Made by a program: the position numbers and the translations under genes. A stretch of DNA of 49,558 bases from Leisingera sp. ANG-Vp (lineage in GTDB: Bacteria; Pseudomonadota; Alphaproteobacteria; Rhodobacterales; Rhodobacteraceae): contig NZ_JWLD01000065.1 of assembly GCF_000813725.1 (NCBI RefSeq), positions 1 to 49,558 of the forward strand. The letters run 5' to 3'. Below are positions 22,903-32,166 of the stretch, piece by piece. Every line of letters begins with the position of its first letter. Positions within the stretch are counted from its first letter, which is position 1. The notes under the pieces are model-generated. The model saw only the letters and a list, made by a program, of their open reading frames with translations. It did no database searches and was not told the origin of the DNA.

Positions 22903-23820
22903 ATGAACAAGACCATGTCGAGAGCAATGACGGCCCCGCGGATCGCCGCGGCGGTCACAAGCCTGCTGGTTCTGGCGGGCTGTGAAAACGGGCCGAAACT
23001 TGGCTTTCTGGAACCGAAACCGGAGGCCGCTGCTACTGTCGGCGGCAGCGGCACCAAAGCGTCCAGCCGCACCAAACTGGTGGAGCGCGACGTCGAGGCA
23101 CCGGATGTGTTCCAGGTCACCGAAGCGGGCCTGTGGGACGGCCGGCCCTCGATCGGCGGCGTCTGGGTGGCGCATCCGGATACCAAGGACCCCGAGCGGG
23201 TCATCATCCGCAACAACGCCAACGGCCAGTTTGTGATCGGCGCCCTGTTCCGGCGCGAACGCGAAATCCCCGGGCCGCGGCTGCAGGTCTCCTCGGACGC
23301 AGCGTCGGCGCTTGGCCTGCTGGCCGGTGCGCCGGTGGAGCTGAACGTGACCGCGCTGCGAAAGGAAGAAGTCCAGAACGAGCTTCCGCCTGAAGAACAG
23401 CCTCCAGAGGCTGCTTCGGAGGAGACGGACACGGATGCTGCCGAAGTGCTGGCTTCGGCAGCCGGTCCGGAGATCTCTGAAACGGCTCTGGATCCGATTG
23501 CAGGTGCGGCCGCTGCCATCGACGCTGCCGCCCCTGCCCCGGCTCAGCCTGCCGCAGCTCCCGCGGCTAAGCCGCAGAAATCGGCGTTGGCCAAGCCGTT
23601 CATCCAAATTGGCATCTTCAGCGTCGAAGCCAACGCCAAGCGCACCGCCAACATGATGCGCAGTGCAGGAATGGTGCCGACCGTGCGCGAGCAATCCACC
23701 AGCGGCAAGACATTCTGGCGGGTGCTGGTGGGTCCGGCCCAGAACAAGTCCGAACGCAGTGAACTGTTGAAAAGCGTGAAGGAAACCGGATTTGCGGATG
23801 CCTATGCTGTCACCAACTGA
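22903..23820 (+). CDS. SPOR-domain lipoprotein
   Basis: The protein has a lipoprotein signal (SLLVLAGC lipobox) and a mid-region barrel-like segment (GLWDGRPSIGGVWVAHPDTKDPERVIIRNNANGQFVIGALFRRE). An Ala/Pro/Glu-rich linker leads to a C-terminal SPOR domain (FIQIGIFSVEANAKRTANMMRSAGM...FWRVLVGP). SPOR domains bind denuded septal peptidoglycan, so a periplasmic role in division or wall maturation is likely. Start ATG 22903 follows AAGGATGAGA. An upstream in-frame start at 22828 is less good. It overlaps the start of the carboxypeptidase gene, placing both in one operon. It is RlpA/DedD-like in layout, but I do not assign a symbol. Confidence 0.8.
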   Translation: MNKTMSRAMTAPRIAAAVTSLLVLAGCENGPKLGFLEPKPEAAATVGGSGTKASSRTKLVERDVEAPDVFQVTEAGLWDGRPSIGGVWVAHPDTKDPERVIIRNNANGQFVIGALFRREREIPGPRLQVSSDAASALGLLAGAPVELNVTALRKEEVQNELPPEEQPPEAASEETDTDAAEVLASAAGPEISETALDPIAGAAAAIDAAAPAPAQPAAAPAAKPQKSALAKPFIQIGIFSVEANAKRTANMMRSAGMVPTVREQSTSGKTFWRVLVGPAQNKSERSELLKSVKETGFADAYAVTN

Positions 23821-25018
23821 TCCCGCTGCTCCGCACCGGGGCAGCGCATTGAAATCCTCGCTGCAGCTTGCTTTGGCCGCAGGTCTGATGGTCAGCTTCT
23901 CAGCGCTTTCGGCGGCGGCCTTTGATACCAAGGCCCGCGCCGCTTATGTGCTGGACGCGGGCACCGACACGGTGCTGTTGTCGAAGAATGCCGATGTGCC
24001 GCTGCCGCCTGCGTCGATGTCCAAGCTGATGACGCTTTATGTGGCGTTTGAAGCGCTGCGCGACGGTCGTCTGACCCTGGACGAACGGCTGCCCGTCAGC
24101 GAGCACGCGATGAGCTACAAGGGCTCGACCATGTTCCTGGACACCCAGGACCGGGTGCGGGTCGAGGATCTGCTGCGCGGCATTATCGTGCTGTCGGGCA
24201 ATGATGCCTGCGCGGTGATCGCCGAGGCGCTGAGCCCGGACGGAACCGAGGCGGGATTTGCCCGCTACATGACCAAGCGCGGCCAGGATCTGGGCATGAC
24301 CGCCTCGACCTTCGCCAACTCCAATGGCTGGCCCGCCGCCGGGCACCGGATGTCCGTGCATGACCTGGCAATCCTGGCCGAGCGGCTGATCGAGGATTTC
24401 CCCGAATACTACCCTCTGTTTGCCGAAACCGAATTTGCTTTTGACGGCCGCGCGCCTTCGAACATCCGCAACCGCAACCCGCTCTTGAAGCTGGGGATCG
24501 GCGCAGACGGGCTGAAAACCGGCCATACCGAGGAGGCCGGCTACGGGCTGGTCGGATCGGCCAAACAGGGCGACCGGCGGGTGATCTTTGTGGTGTCGGG
24601 TCTCGCCAGCGAGCGCAGCCGCGCAGAGGAGGCGGAAGCCCTCGTTAACTGGTCGTTTCGCCAATTTACCAAGAAAACCGTTGCCAAAGAGGGCGTTGCC
24701 ATCGCCGAAGCCGAAATATGGCGGGGCGCGGCACGATCGGTAGGGCTGGTGCCTGCCAAGGATCTGGAGATCCTTCTGCCGTCGCTGTCGGCCAAGACCA
24801 TCCAAGGCGAAGTTGTCTATAACGGCCCGATCGAGGCGCCGGTGGCTAAGGGCCAGCGGCTGGCAGAACTGGTGCTGCAGCCCGAGGAACTGCCGGAGGT
24901 ACGGCTGCCGCTGGTGGCCGAAAATGACGTGCCTGCGGGCGGTTTTGTGGTGCGCGTGAAGACTGCAGCGCAGGTGCTGATCAAGCAATTCCTGACTGGA
25001 CCCGAGGGAGCGCTGTGA
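23798..25018 (+). CDS. D-alanyl-D-alanine carboxypeptidase (PBP5/6 family)
   Basis: This serine penicillin-binding protein trims the terminal D-Ala from peptidoglycan stem peptides. It has a signal peptide (LALAAGLMVSFSALSAAA) and the three active-site motifs SMSK (~73-76), SGN and KTG (LKTGHTEEAGYGL). The C-terminal DacA-type beta domain (GPIEAPVAKGQRLAELVL) precedes a membrane-associating end (AAQVLIKQFLT). The start is ATG 23798 or 23804, both inside the end of the SPOR gene. The stop overlaps the tmk GTG start. It is dacC/dacA-like; which paralogue cannot be told here. Confidence 0.92.
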   Translation: MPMLSPTDPAAPHRGSALKSSLQLALAAGLMVSFSALSAAAFDTKARAAYVLDAGTDTVLLSKNADVPLPPASMSKLMTLYVAFEALRDGRLTLDERLPVSEHAMSYKGSTMFLDTQDRVRVEDLLRGIIVLSGNDACAVIAEALSPDGTEAGFARYMTKRGQDLGMTASTFANSNGWPAAGHRMSVHDLAILAERLIEDFPEYYPLFAETEFAFDGRAPSNIRNRNPLLKLGIGADGLKTGHTEEAGYGLVGSAKQGDRRVIFVVSGLASERSRAEEAEALVNWSFRQFTKKTVAKEGVAIAEAEIWRGAARSVGLVPAKDLEILLPSLSAKTIQGEVVYNGPIEAPVAKGQRLAELVLQPEELPEVRLPLVAENDVPAGGFVVRVKTAAQVLIKQFLTGPEGAL

Positions 25019-25662
25019 CGGCTGACACCAAGCCCGGCCTGTTCATCACCTTTGAAGGCATCGACGGGTCCGGCAAATCAACGCAGTGCCGCCTGCTGGC
25101 GGAGGGATTGCGCGCGGCAGGCCGCGACGTGGTGCTGACCCGCGAGCCCGGCGGCTCGCCCGGCGCTGAGGAAATCCGCCGCCTGGTGCTGGAAGGCGAT
25201 CCGGACCGCTGGTCGGCAGAGACCGAACTGCTGCTGTTCATGGCGGCCCGGCGGGACCATCTGGAACGCACCATCGAACCGGCGCTGGCCGCAGGCAAGG
25301 TGGTGATCTGCGACCGCTTTGCCGACAGCACCCGCATGTATCAGGGCCTGTCGCGCGGCGATCTGCGCGCCGCCGTTGACCAGATGCACAAGCTGATGAT
25401 CGGGCGCGAGCCGGATCTGACACTGCTCATCGACATGGACCCGGCTGAAGGTCTTGCCCGCGCAAAGGGGCGGCAGGGCAAAGAAGAGCGTTTCGAAGAC
25501 TTCGGCGTCGGGCTGCAGGAGAAGATGCGGGCTGGTTTCCTGGCGCTGGCGCTGGAGTTTGCAACCCGCTTCCGGGTGGTCGATGGGGCCCGGCCGCTGG
25601 AAGAAGTCGCAGCAGATGTACGCAAGCTGGCGGATGCGGCCCTGGAAGGTTCCGGGGCATGA
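25015..25662 (+). CDS. tmk: Thymidylate kinase
   Basis: The enzyme converts dTMP to dTDP with ATP. It has the P-loop FEGIDGSGKST near the N-terminus and the TREPGGSPGAEEIR lid segment. DRFADSTRMYQG is the DR(Y/F) dTMP-binding motif. The 215-residue length is normal. The start is GTG, overlapping the carboxypeptidase stop, and its end overlaps the holB start, a conserved order in this group. Confidence 0.95.
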   Translation: MTADTKPGLFITFEGIDGSGKSTQCRLLAEGLRAAGRDVVLTREPGGSPGAEEIRRLVLEGDPDRWSAETELLLFMAARRDHLERTIEPALAAGKVVICDRFADSTRMYQGLSRGDLRAAVDQMHKLMIGREPDLTLLIDMDPAEGLARAKGRQGKEERFEDFGVGLQEKMRAGFLALALEFATRFRVVDGARPLEEVAADVRKLADAALEGSGA

Positions 25663-26777
25663 GCGGTGACGACGACCTGCCCCGCGCCGACCAGGCCGAG
25701 GGCGCCCCGCATCCGCGCGAAACCCTGCGGCTGATCGGCCAGGAGGCCGCCGAGCAGGATTTTCTGACCGCCTATAACTCCGACCGGCTGCACCACGGGT
25801 GGCTGCTGACCGGCCCGCAAGGCGTCGGCAAGGCGACGCTGGCCTGGCGGATTGCCCGTTTTCTGCTGGCCACGCCTCCGGCTGAGGACGGGCTGTTCGG
25901 CGCCCCGCTGCCGCCGCAGACGCTGGACATTGACCCTGAGCATCCCGTCTCCCACCGCATTCAGGCACTGGCGGAGCCAGGGCTGGCGCCGATCACCCGG
26001 TCTTATGACGACAAGGGCAAGCTGCGCAGCCAGATCGTCGTCGATGACATACGCAAACTGAACCGGTTCTTTGGCCTCTCGGCCACGGACGGCGGCCGCC
26101 GGGTGGTGATCGTGGACGCCGCCGACGACATGAACGTGAGCGCCGCCAATGCGCTCTTGAAGATGCTGGAGGAGCCGCCTGCACGCACCACGATCTTCCT
26201 GATCTCGCACCAGCCCTCGCGGCTATTGCCGACCATCCGCTCGCGCTGCCGCACGCTGCGGCTGGGACCGCTGTCCGCTCCCGATATGGAGGAGGCACTG
26301 GCGCAGTCCGGAGGAGAGCTGCCGCCGAACATGGACAACCTGGCAGCACTTGCAGGCGGTTCGGTCGGGGCAGCGCTGCGGCTGATCAATCTGGGCGGGC
26401 TCAAAATCTATGCTGAACTGGTGCAGATCCTCGACTCGATGCCGCGTCTAGACCGGCAGCGTGCCATGGCCCTGGCCGAAGCCGCCGCCCAGCGCGGTGC
26501 TGCGGAACGGTTTGAACTGCTCCTGTCGCTGACCGAGATGGCGCTGGCCCGGCTGGCCCGCACCGGCGCCACCGGCGCGCCGCCAGCGCCGGAAGCGGCA
26601 CCGCAGGAGGCAGCGATGCTCCAGCGCCTGTCGCCCGACCCCCGCAAAGCCCGGGCCTGGGCGGACCTGGCAGCGGAAGTGACGGCGCGTGCGCGCCATG
26701 GCCAGGCGGTGAACCTTGACCCCGCCGCCCTTGTCCTAGATACGGTTTTCAAGATGCAGGAAACCGCGTCGCGCTGA
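25659..26777 (+). CDS. holB: DNA polymerase III subunit delta-prime
   Basis: This is the clamp-loader subunit. An AAA+ module has GPQGVGKATLAWRIARFLL as P-loop, then a Walker B-like RRVVIVDAADDMNVSAANALLKMLEEPPARTTIFLI, and the SRC motif TIRSRCRTLRLGPL. That SRC arginine region and the helical C-terminus are as in other HolB proteins. The 372-residue length is usual for alphaproteobacteria. It is the third gene of the dac-tmk-holB operon, with ATGA coupling to tmk. Confidence 0.93.
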   Translation: MSGDDDLPRADQAEGAPHPRETLRLIGQEAAEQDFLTAYNSDRLHHGWLLTGPQGVGKATLAWRIARFLLATPPAEDGLFGAPLPPQTLDIDPEHPVSHRIQALAEPGLAPITRSYDDKGKLRSQIVVDDIRKLNRFFGLSATDGGRRVVIVDAADDMNVSAANALLKMLEEPPARTTIFLISHQPSRLLPTIRSRCRTLRLGPLSAPDMEEALAQSGGELPPNMDNLAALAGGSVGAALRLINLGGLKIYAELVQILDSMPRLDRQRAMALAEAAAQRGAAERFELLLSLTEMALARLARTGATGAPPAPEAAPQEAAMLQRLSPDPRKARAWADLAAEVTARARHGQAVNLDPAALVLDTVFKMQETASR

Positions 26778-26817
26778 GGCCCCGGCCCCGCGCGGCAGAA
26801 GGCGCGCCAGAGGATTC

Positions 26818-27627
26818 ATGACCAAGACGACCCCCCAGATTACGGACAGCCACTGCCACCTGGACTTCCCCGATTTCGAGGGGCGGCTGGACGAGGTGAT
26901 CGCCAGCGCCGCCGCGGCCGGCGTCACCCGGATGGTGACCATCTGCACCAAGATGAAGAACGAGCCCGCCGTGCGCGCCATTGCCGAGGCCCATGCGCCG
27001 GTGTTCTATGCTGCCGGCACCCACCCGATGAGCGCCGCGGATGAACCGATGGTCTCGGTCGATGAACTGGTGGCGCTGGCCGAACACCCGAAATTCGTCG
27101 GCATCGGCGAGACCGGGCTGGACTATCATTACACTGCGGACAGCAAGGACGTGCAGCAGCAGTCCTTGCGCATTCACATCGCCGCCGCCCGTGAAACCGG
27201 GCTGCCGCTGATCATCCACGCCCGTGCCGCCGATGACGACATGGCCCGCATCCTGGGCGAGGAGATGAAGAACGGCGCCTATACTTGCGTCATGCACTGC
27301 TTCTCCTCCTCGGCGGAGCTGGCCAAGGCTGCACTGGATTTGGGGTTCTACCTGTCGATGTCCGGCATTGCCGCCTTCCCCAAGAGCCAGGAGCTGCGGG
27401 ATATCTTTGCCGCCGCCCCGGTGGAGCGCATCCTGGTCGAGACCGATGCCCCCTACCTGGCGCCGCCGCCCTACCGCGGCAAGCGCAACGAGCCCGCTTA
27501 TACTGCCTTTACCGCCAAAGTGGGCGCAGAGGCGTTTGGCATGGATTACGCAGCTTTTGCCGCCCGGACCCAGGCCAATTTCGACCGGCTGTTCTGGAAG
27601 GCCGCAGCATATGAGGCCGCCGCCTGA
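26818..27627 (+). CDS. TatD-family metal-dependent nuclease
   Basis: The protein is a TIM-barrel hydrolase of the TatD family: ITDSHCHLDF (metal-binding HxH), GETGLDYHY (Glu), LIIHAR, MHCFSSS and ETDAPYLAPPPYRGKRNEP. Family members have 3'-5' exonuclease activity with roles in DNA repair and peroxide resistance. The length of 269 is normal. It follows holB by 40 bases and overlaps the metallohydrolase gene by one base, the usual neighbourhood for YcfH-type members. Confidence 0.92.
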   Translation: MTKTTPQITDSHCHLDFPDFEGRLDEVIASAAAAGVTRMVTICTKMKNEPAVRAIAEAHAPVFYAAGTHPMSAADEPMVSVDELVALAEHPKFVGIGETGLDYHYTADSKDVQQQSLRIHIAAARETGLPLIIHARAADDDMARILGEEMKNGAYTCVMHCFSSSAELAKAALDLGFYLSMSGIAAFPKSQELRDIFAAAPVERILVETDAPYLAPPPYRGKRNEPAYTAFTAKVGAEAFGMDYAAFAARTQANFDRLFWKAAAYEAAA

Positions 27628-28424
27628 TGGGAGAAATGCGCTTTACCATCCTCGGGTCCGGCTCCTCCGGCGGGGTGCCGCGGATTGGCGGCCATTGGGG
27701 CGACTGCGACCCCAAGAACCCCAAGAACCGCCGCCGCCGCTGCTCGATGCTGGTGGAGCGCGACGGGCCGGACGGCACCACCTCTGTGCTGATCGACACC
27801 ACGCCGGACATGCGCAGCCAGCTCTTGGATGCGGAGGTCAGCCGCCTGGACGCGGTGGTCTACACCCACTCTCATGCGGATCACCTGCACGGCATCGACG
27901 ATCTGCGCATGGTCTATTTCAACATGCGTCAGCGGATTCCGGTCTATGCGGACGGGCCGACCCAGAATGACCTCTTGAACCGTTTCGGCTACGCGTTTGC
28001 ACAGCCCGATGGCTCGCCCTACCCGCCGATCCTGGAGCTGAAGACCATAGACGGCCCTTTCAGCATTAGCGGTCCCGGCGGCGACATCACCTTCCGCCCG
28101 TTCCAGGTCAACCACGGCGCCATTGACGCGCTGGGTTTCCGCATCGGCGGGCTGGCCTATCTGCCGGATGTGGCCAGGATCCCGGATGCCGCCCTGCCGG
28201 AACTGCAAGACCTGGATATCTGGATCCTGGACGGCTTGCGCCGCACCCCGCATCCGACCCATTTCAGCTACCAGGAAGCCCTGGAGTGGTTTGAAAAACT
28301 GGCGCCCAAACGCGGCATCATCACCAACATGCATATCGACATGGACTATGCGACGGTCGAGGATGAGACGCCGGACCACATCACACCTGCCTATGACGGC
28401 ATGGTCATCCGGGTGGACATCTAG
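27627..28424 (+). CDS. Metallo-beta-lactamase-fold hydrolase (PhnP-like)
   Basis: It carries the metal-binding motif THSHADHLHGIDDLR and later acidic/His metal residues (FQVNHGAIDALG, LDIWILDGLRRTPHPTHFS). An N-terminal GSGSSGGVPRIGGHWGDCDPKNPKNRRRRCS shows the PhnP type, which often has a structural metal. PhnP is a cyclic phosphodiesterase. Chromosomal relatives next to tatD have unknown natural substrates. The gene shares one base with the tatD stop, so it is co-translated. Confidence 0.88.
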   Translation: MGEMRFTILGSGSSGGVPRIGGHWGDCDPKNPKNRRRRCSMLVERDGPDGTTSVLIDTTPDMRSQLLDAEVSRLDAVVYTHSHADHLHGIDDLRMVYFNMRQRIPVYADGPTQNDLLNRFGYAFAQPDGSPYPPILELKTIDGPFSISGPGGDITFRPFQVNHGAIDALGFRIGGLAYLPDVARIPDAALPELQDLDIWILDGLRRTPHPTHFSYQEALEWFEKLAPKRGIITNMHIDMDYATVEDETPDHITPAYDGMVIRVDI

Positions 28425-28554
28425 CGTATGCGCAGGCCTGACGCCGATTGCACGATAGCGCTGCGCAGACCTGCTCTTTCATCTTGCCCTAAATACTCCC
28501 GCCGGAGGCATCCCCGGCTGGCGTCAACCGCCGCCCTAGCAGATGGAGCGGGCC

Positions 28555-29487
28555 ATGTTCCAAAGCCTGATTGACGTCATCCTGCCGGTGTTTCTGGTTG
28601 TCGGCGCAGGCTATGCCGCGACCGCGCGCGGTGTGCTAAGCGAATCTCACATCGAAGGCGTGATGAAGTTCGCGCAGGGCTTTGCCATCCCCTGTCTGCT
28701 GTTCAAAGCAATGGCAGAGCTGGACCTGTCGGCCAGCTTCGACCCGCGGCTGCTGGCCAGTTTCTATACCGGCGCCTTCACCTGTTTCCTGATCGGCGTC
28801 TTTGGCGCCCGCATCCTGTTCAAGCGGGAGTGGGAGGATTGCGTTGCCATCGGTTTCTGCTGCCTGTTCTCCAACTCGGTGCTGCTGGGATTGCCGATCA
28901 CCGAACGCGCCTTCGGCCCGGAGAACCTCACCGGCAACTACGCAATCATCGCCTTCCACTCACCGTTTTGCTACGGCGTCGGCATCACCGTGATGGAATT
29001 CGTGCGCAACCGCGGTGCGGGCCGGATCAAGACCGCGGTCTCGGTGCTGAACGCGATGTTCCGCAACGTGCTGATCCTGGGGATTGCCCTGGGATTTGCC
29101 GTGAACCTCTCTGGGCTTTCGATCCCGCTGGTGGTGGATGAAGCGCTGTCCTTGATCATCCGGGCCGCTCTGCCCGGTGCGCTGTTTGCGCTTGGCGGGG
29201 TGCTGGTGAAGTACCGGCCCGAAGGCGATCTGCGCGCCATCCTGTTTGTCTGCTTCACCTCGCTGATGATCCACCCCGCCATCGTCTGGGTGCTGGGCTC
29301 TTCGCTGTCGCTGCCGCAGGACCTGTTCCGGTCGGGCGTACTGAATGCGGCAATGGCGACCGGGTTCAATGGCTACATTTTCGCAAACATGTACGGGCGC
29401 GCGAAACGGGTGGCGGCCTCCTCGGTGCTGATTGCCACCGGGGCCAGTATTTTCACCGTCTGGTTCTGGCTGCTGCTTCTGAGCTGA
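28555..29487 (+). CDS. AEC-family transporter (auxin efflux carrier type)
   Basis: This inner-membrane carrier has about ten predicted segments (LIDVILPVFLVVGAGYAA and others). NSVLLGLPITERAFGPENLTGNYAII and LPGALFALGGVLVKYRPEG are the crossover regions of the AEC fold. ATG 28555 is preferred over 28543 because GGAG lies eight to nine bases ahead of it. Bacterial AEC proteins export or import organic acids, and the substrate is unknown. It is convergent with the racemase gene and not clearly part of an operon. Confidence 0.85.
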   Translation: MFQSLIDVILPVFLVVGAGYAATARGVLSESHIEGVMKFAQGFAIPCLLFKAMAELDLSASFDPRLLASFYTGAFTCFLIGVFGARILFKREWEDCVAIGFCCLFSNSVLLGLPITERAFGPENLTGNYAIIAFHSPFCYGVGITVMEFVRNRGAGRIKTAVSVLNAMFRNVLILGIALGFAVNLSGLSIPLVVDEALSLIIRAALPGALFALGGVLVKYRPEGDLRAILFVCFTSLMIHPAIVWVLGSSLSLPQDLFRSGVLNAAMATGFNGYIFANMYGRAKRVAASSVLIATGASIFTVWFWLLLLS

Positions 29488-29525
29488 CACAGGCGGCGGC
29501 GGGCGGAATCGCCCACCATGCGGCC

Positions 29526-30260
29526 TCACCAGCGCGGGTCGTCAAGCTCCAGCGGGAAGCCCTTGGGCAGCAGGCCAGCCTGGAACCAGCTCACAAAGGA
29601 ATGGATCGAAAACACCGGCAGCCCGGTGGCTTTCCTCACGTCGCGGGCATAAGGCACCATATTGGTGCATTCCAGCACAATGGCGCCCAGGTCCGGGATA
29701 TCCGCAACCATCGCCCGGGCGGCGTCGATCATGTCCAGGCGGCAAGCCTCAAAGTCGATCTCTGCCGCGTCACCCAGGATGTCGCGGGTAAAGGCCCGTC
29801 CGCCGTCAGTGCCTGCAACCGGCGTGTCCAGCGCCACCCCTGCGGCCTGCAGATGCGCAGGCGTCAGCGTCTCCTTTGAGATCGTCAGGATGCCGCAGCG
29901 CTTGCCCGCGGGCAGCAGATTCTGCACCATCGGCACCTGCATCAGCGAAGACGTAGCCACCGGCACGCCAAGCGCCTGTTTCACTTCCTCCTGGATCAAG
30001 GCGAGGAAGCCGCAGTTGGTGGTGATGCCGTCAGCCCCCATGGCAACCAGATCGCGCCCCGCGTCGACGAAGAGATCGATCAGTTCCTTGGGATTGCCGC
30101 GCACCACATTCCCAGGGTTGGCGCCGCGCACCACCTTGTAATGCACCGGGAAATCCCAGGTCATCGCATTGCCCATGTCACCATGGATACGGGGGAAGCG
30201 CGTTTCCAGCATCAGGATGCCAACCGCTGCCCCAAAGACCGTTTTTCCGCCTCTTTCCAT
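29526..30260 (-). CDS. Aspartate/glutamate racemase-family protein
   Basis: The 244-residue protein has the two catalytic-cysteine regions of the Asp/Glu/hydantoin racemase superfamily: TTNCGFLALIQEEV and VLECTNMVPYARDV. The N-terminal DMGNAMTWDFPVHYKVV and the middle VATSSLMQVPMVQNLLP fit the family. The exact substrate (an amino acid, hydantoin or arylmalonate-like acid) is not determined. It lies twelve bases after the GntR regulator gene, so the regulator and enzyme share a transcript. Confidence 0.8.
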   Translation of the reverse strand: MERGGKTVFGAAVGILMLETRFPRIHGDMGNAMTWDFPVHYKVVRGANPGNVVRGNPKELIDLFVDAGRDLVAMGADGITTNCGFLALIQEEVKQALGVPVATSSLMQVPMVQNLLPAGKRCGILTISKETLTPAHLQAAGVALDTPVAGTDGGRAFTRDILGDAAEIDFEACRLDMIDAARAMVADIPDLGAIVLECTNMVPYARDVRKATGLPVFSIHSFVSWFQAGLLPKGFPLELDDPRW

Positions 30261-30272
30261 CGGCCTGCCCTT

Positions 30273-30965
30273 CTATTCGTCTGGCACGTAGAGCTGGGAA
30301 AAGGCGATGCGGACGGCTTCCGTCGCCTCCTCCCGGCGTTTTTCGATATGGCTGCGCATGGCTGCCGTCGCAGCCTCCGCGTTGCGGGCGGCGATGCCTT
30401 CAACAATCTGCCGGTGGGCCGAGATATCGCCTGGCGCCTTGCCCCTGGCCCGGTCACGCAGACGCTTGAGGTCAATCAGCCGGATATAGCGGATCCGGCC
30501 GTTGAGGTTGTTAAGGATCCGCTGCAGCTCGCTGTTACCCGAGAGCTGGGCGAGACGGGCGTGGAAGCTTTCATCCATCGCCAGCAGCGCTTCCGGATCG
30601 GTGGCGCTTTGATACTCCGGCTCCATCCGGTTGAGGTAATCCGCCAGCGCTGCGATGTCTTCGTCCGAGGCGCGGGTGCAGGCCAGCCGCGTAGCCTCGC
30701 ATTCTACCGCCACCCTGGCCTCGTAGAGGTCCATGATGTAGCTCGGCGTCAGCGGGCGGCAGAAGAAGCCGCGGTTGTTTTGGAAGGTCAGGAAACCCTC
30801 AGCCACCAGCCGGTTCAGCGCCTCCCGCAGCGGCGTGCGGCTGGCGCCCAGCACCTCGGACAAGGCACTTTCGTTGATCCGCTGATCGGGCTTGAAGGCA
30901 AAATCCGCCGCCATCCGGCGCAGCGCCTCGTAGACCCTATCCACATTGCTTTCGCGTTTGGCCAT
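30273..30965 (-). CDS. GntR-family regulator with FCD ligand domain
   Basis: The N-terminal winged helix is RVYEALRRMAADFAFKPDQRINESALSEVLGASRTPLREALNRLVAEGFL. The FCD all-helical domain has the metal/ligand pattern around DLYEARVAVECEATRLA, DESFHARLAQLSGNSEL and HRQIVEGIAARNAEAA. FCD members usually respond to organic acids or amino acids. It is the first gene of a two-gene operon with the racemase and probably regulates it and itself. Confidence 0.9.
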   Translation of the reverse strand: MAKRESNVDRVYEALRRMAADFAFKPDQRINESALSEVLGASRTPLREALNRLVAEGFLTFQNNRGFFCRPLTPSYIMDLYEARVAVECEATRLACTRASDEDIAALADYLNRMEPEYQSATDPEALLAMDESFHARLAQLSGNSELQRILNNLNGRIRYIRLIDLKRLRDRARGKAPGDISAHRQIVEGIAARNAEAATAAMRSHIEKRREEATEAVRIAFSQLYVPDE

Positions 30966-31063
30966 GATACCGCCGTTTGTTCATTCCGCGCTCCAGCCTA
31001 GGGGAGCCGCCGGGCTTGCGCAACATTGAATTCCAAACTGCATACAATTCTGACAAGCACTAA

Positions 31064-31143
31064 GGGCAGCGCCCGAGCCTGGGTGGGCGCATGAGCGCCC
31101 TCCCGTGGGGAGGGTCGGGCGCTGCCCGGCCGTCAGCCGGGCC
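31064..31143. repeat. Compound palindromic element (REP-like / LysR-gene terminator)
   Basis: A perfect 13-bp outer stem (31064-31076 with 31115-31127) encloses two perfect inner hairpins: GGGCGC-ATGA-GCGCCC, and CCCTCCC-GTG-GGGAGGG. The first shares its last bases with the second. A fourth stem, GCCCGGC (31124-31130) with GCCGGGC (31136-31142), abuts it. It lies just after the LysR gene end, so it may stop that transcript, but its complexity suggests a dispersed intergenic repeat. Confidence 0.65.
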
Positions 31144-31161
31144 AAAGGTTTCAGAGAAGAT

Positions 31162-32085
31162 CTAGTCTTCTGCCGCCGAATAGGGCGCCAATTCCTGCTT
31201 CAGCAGTGCCAGGAACTCCTGCCCCACCGCCGACAGCGGCCGCGACTTGGAGGTGATCACCGCCATCTCCATCATGATCCGGGGCCTGAACGGGCGGGAA
31301 ACGAAGCCGCCGCCGGCCTCGAAATCCAGCACAAAGGGATCGAGGATCGAGACCCCCATCCCCTCCTGCACAAAGCTGAGGAGGTTCTTGAACAGATGCG
31401 AATGCACCCGGGTTCTGAGCGGAATACCCGCCTGCTGGAACACCTCGCGGGTGCGGCGGTGGGTCATGTGCTCCGGCCCCATGACGATAAAGGGCACATC
31501 TTCCAGCAGCTCGGGCGTCAGCACCTCGTGTTGTGCCAGCGGACTGTCGGCCGGCATCGCCAGACGGGTTTCGACGCTGACCGGATGCACCTCCAGCCCG
31601 TCATGGATCAGTGGCATTTCACAGACGCCTATCTCAAACAGACCGGCAATCACCCATTCCTGGATCTTCAGCGAATACTGCGCCTGGAATGAAATCGACA
31701 TATCCGGGCGGGTGCGGGCAAAACGCGCGATCAGCGCCGGCATGAAGCCAAAGGACATGGAGTGCTGCGAGGCGACCTGCAACTGGCCCGCCTGCTTGTT
31801 CTGCAGGTCGGTCACCGCCTGCGCCACGTGGTCGAGGCCGCGCACCACAGTGTCGACCTCTTGAAACAGCACACCGGCCTCCGGCGTCGGGATCAGGCGG
31901 CCCTTGCTGCGTTCGAACAGCTTGAGGCGGGTCTGGCGCTCCAGCTGGTACAGCAGGTTTGAGATGCCGGGCTGAGAAATCCCCAGCTGTTCTGCAGCGC
32001 CGGTGACGGTGCCGGTTTCGACAATCGCATGGAACGCCTGCAGCTGGCGGAAGCGGAGGGACATCGGCAGTACATCACTTTTCAT
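31162..32085 (-). CDS. LysR-family regulator of the catabolic locus
   Basis: The N-terminal helix-turn-helix is LRFRQLQAFHAIVETGTVTGAAEQLGISQPGISNLLYQLERQTRLKLFERSKGRL. An effector domain (residues ~95-295, e.g. LQVASQHSMSFGFMPALIARF) follows. The 307-residue length is normal. It is divergent from the enolase-superfamily gene with only ~80 bases between, the classic arrangement for control of the divergent operon. The start is ATG 32085 or the internal ATG 32064. Confidence 0.93.
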   Translation of the reverse strand: MKSDVLPMSLRFRQLQAFHAIVETGTVTGAAEQLGISQPGISNLLYQLERQTRLKLFERSKGRLIPTPEAGVLFQEVDTVVRGLDHVAQAVTDLQNKQAGQLQVASQHSMSFGFMPALIARFARTRPDMSISFQAQYSLKIQEWVIAGLFEIGVCEMPLIHDGLEVHPVSVETRLAMPADSPLAQHEVLTPELLEDVPFIVMGPEHMTHRRTREVFQQAGIPLRTRVHSHLFKNLLSFVQEGMGVSILDPFVLDFEAGGGFVSRPFRPRIMMEMAVITSKSRPLSAVGQEFLALLKQELAPYSAAED

Positions 32086-32160
32086 GATACTCTATCGAAT
32101 TCTTTGTATTTGTAATGATATTCAAGTCAAGGCACCCTTCCGCTCGCACCTGGGAGGACG
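32086..32160. promoter_or_regulatory. Divergent promoter region with LysR-type dyad
   Basis: ATAC (32087-32090) and GTAT (32106-32109) form an ATAC-N15-GTAT dyad in the short AT-rich gap between the regulator and the first catabolic gene. This is a plausible LysR recognition site. Promoter boxes are not clear enough to mark. Confidence 0.4.
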
Positions 32161-32166
32161 TTGAAA

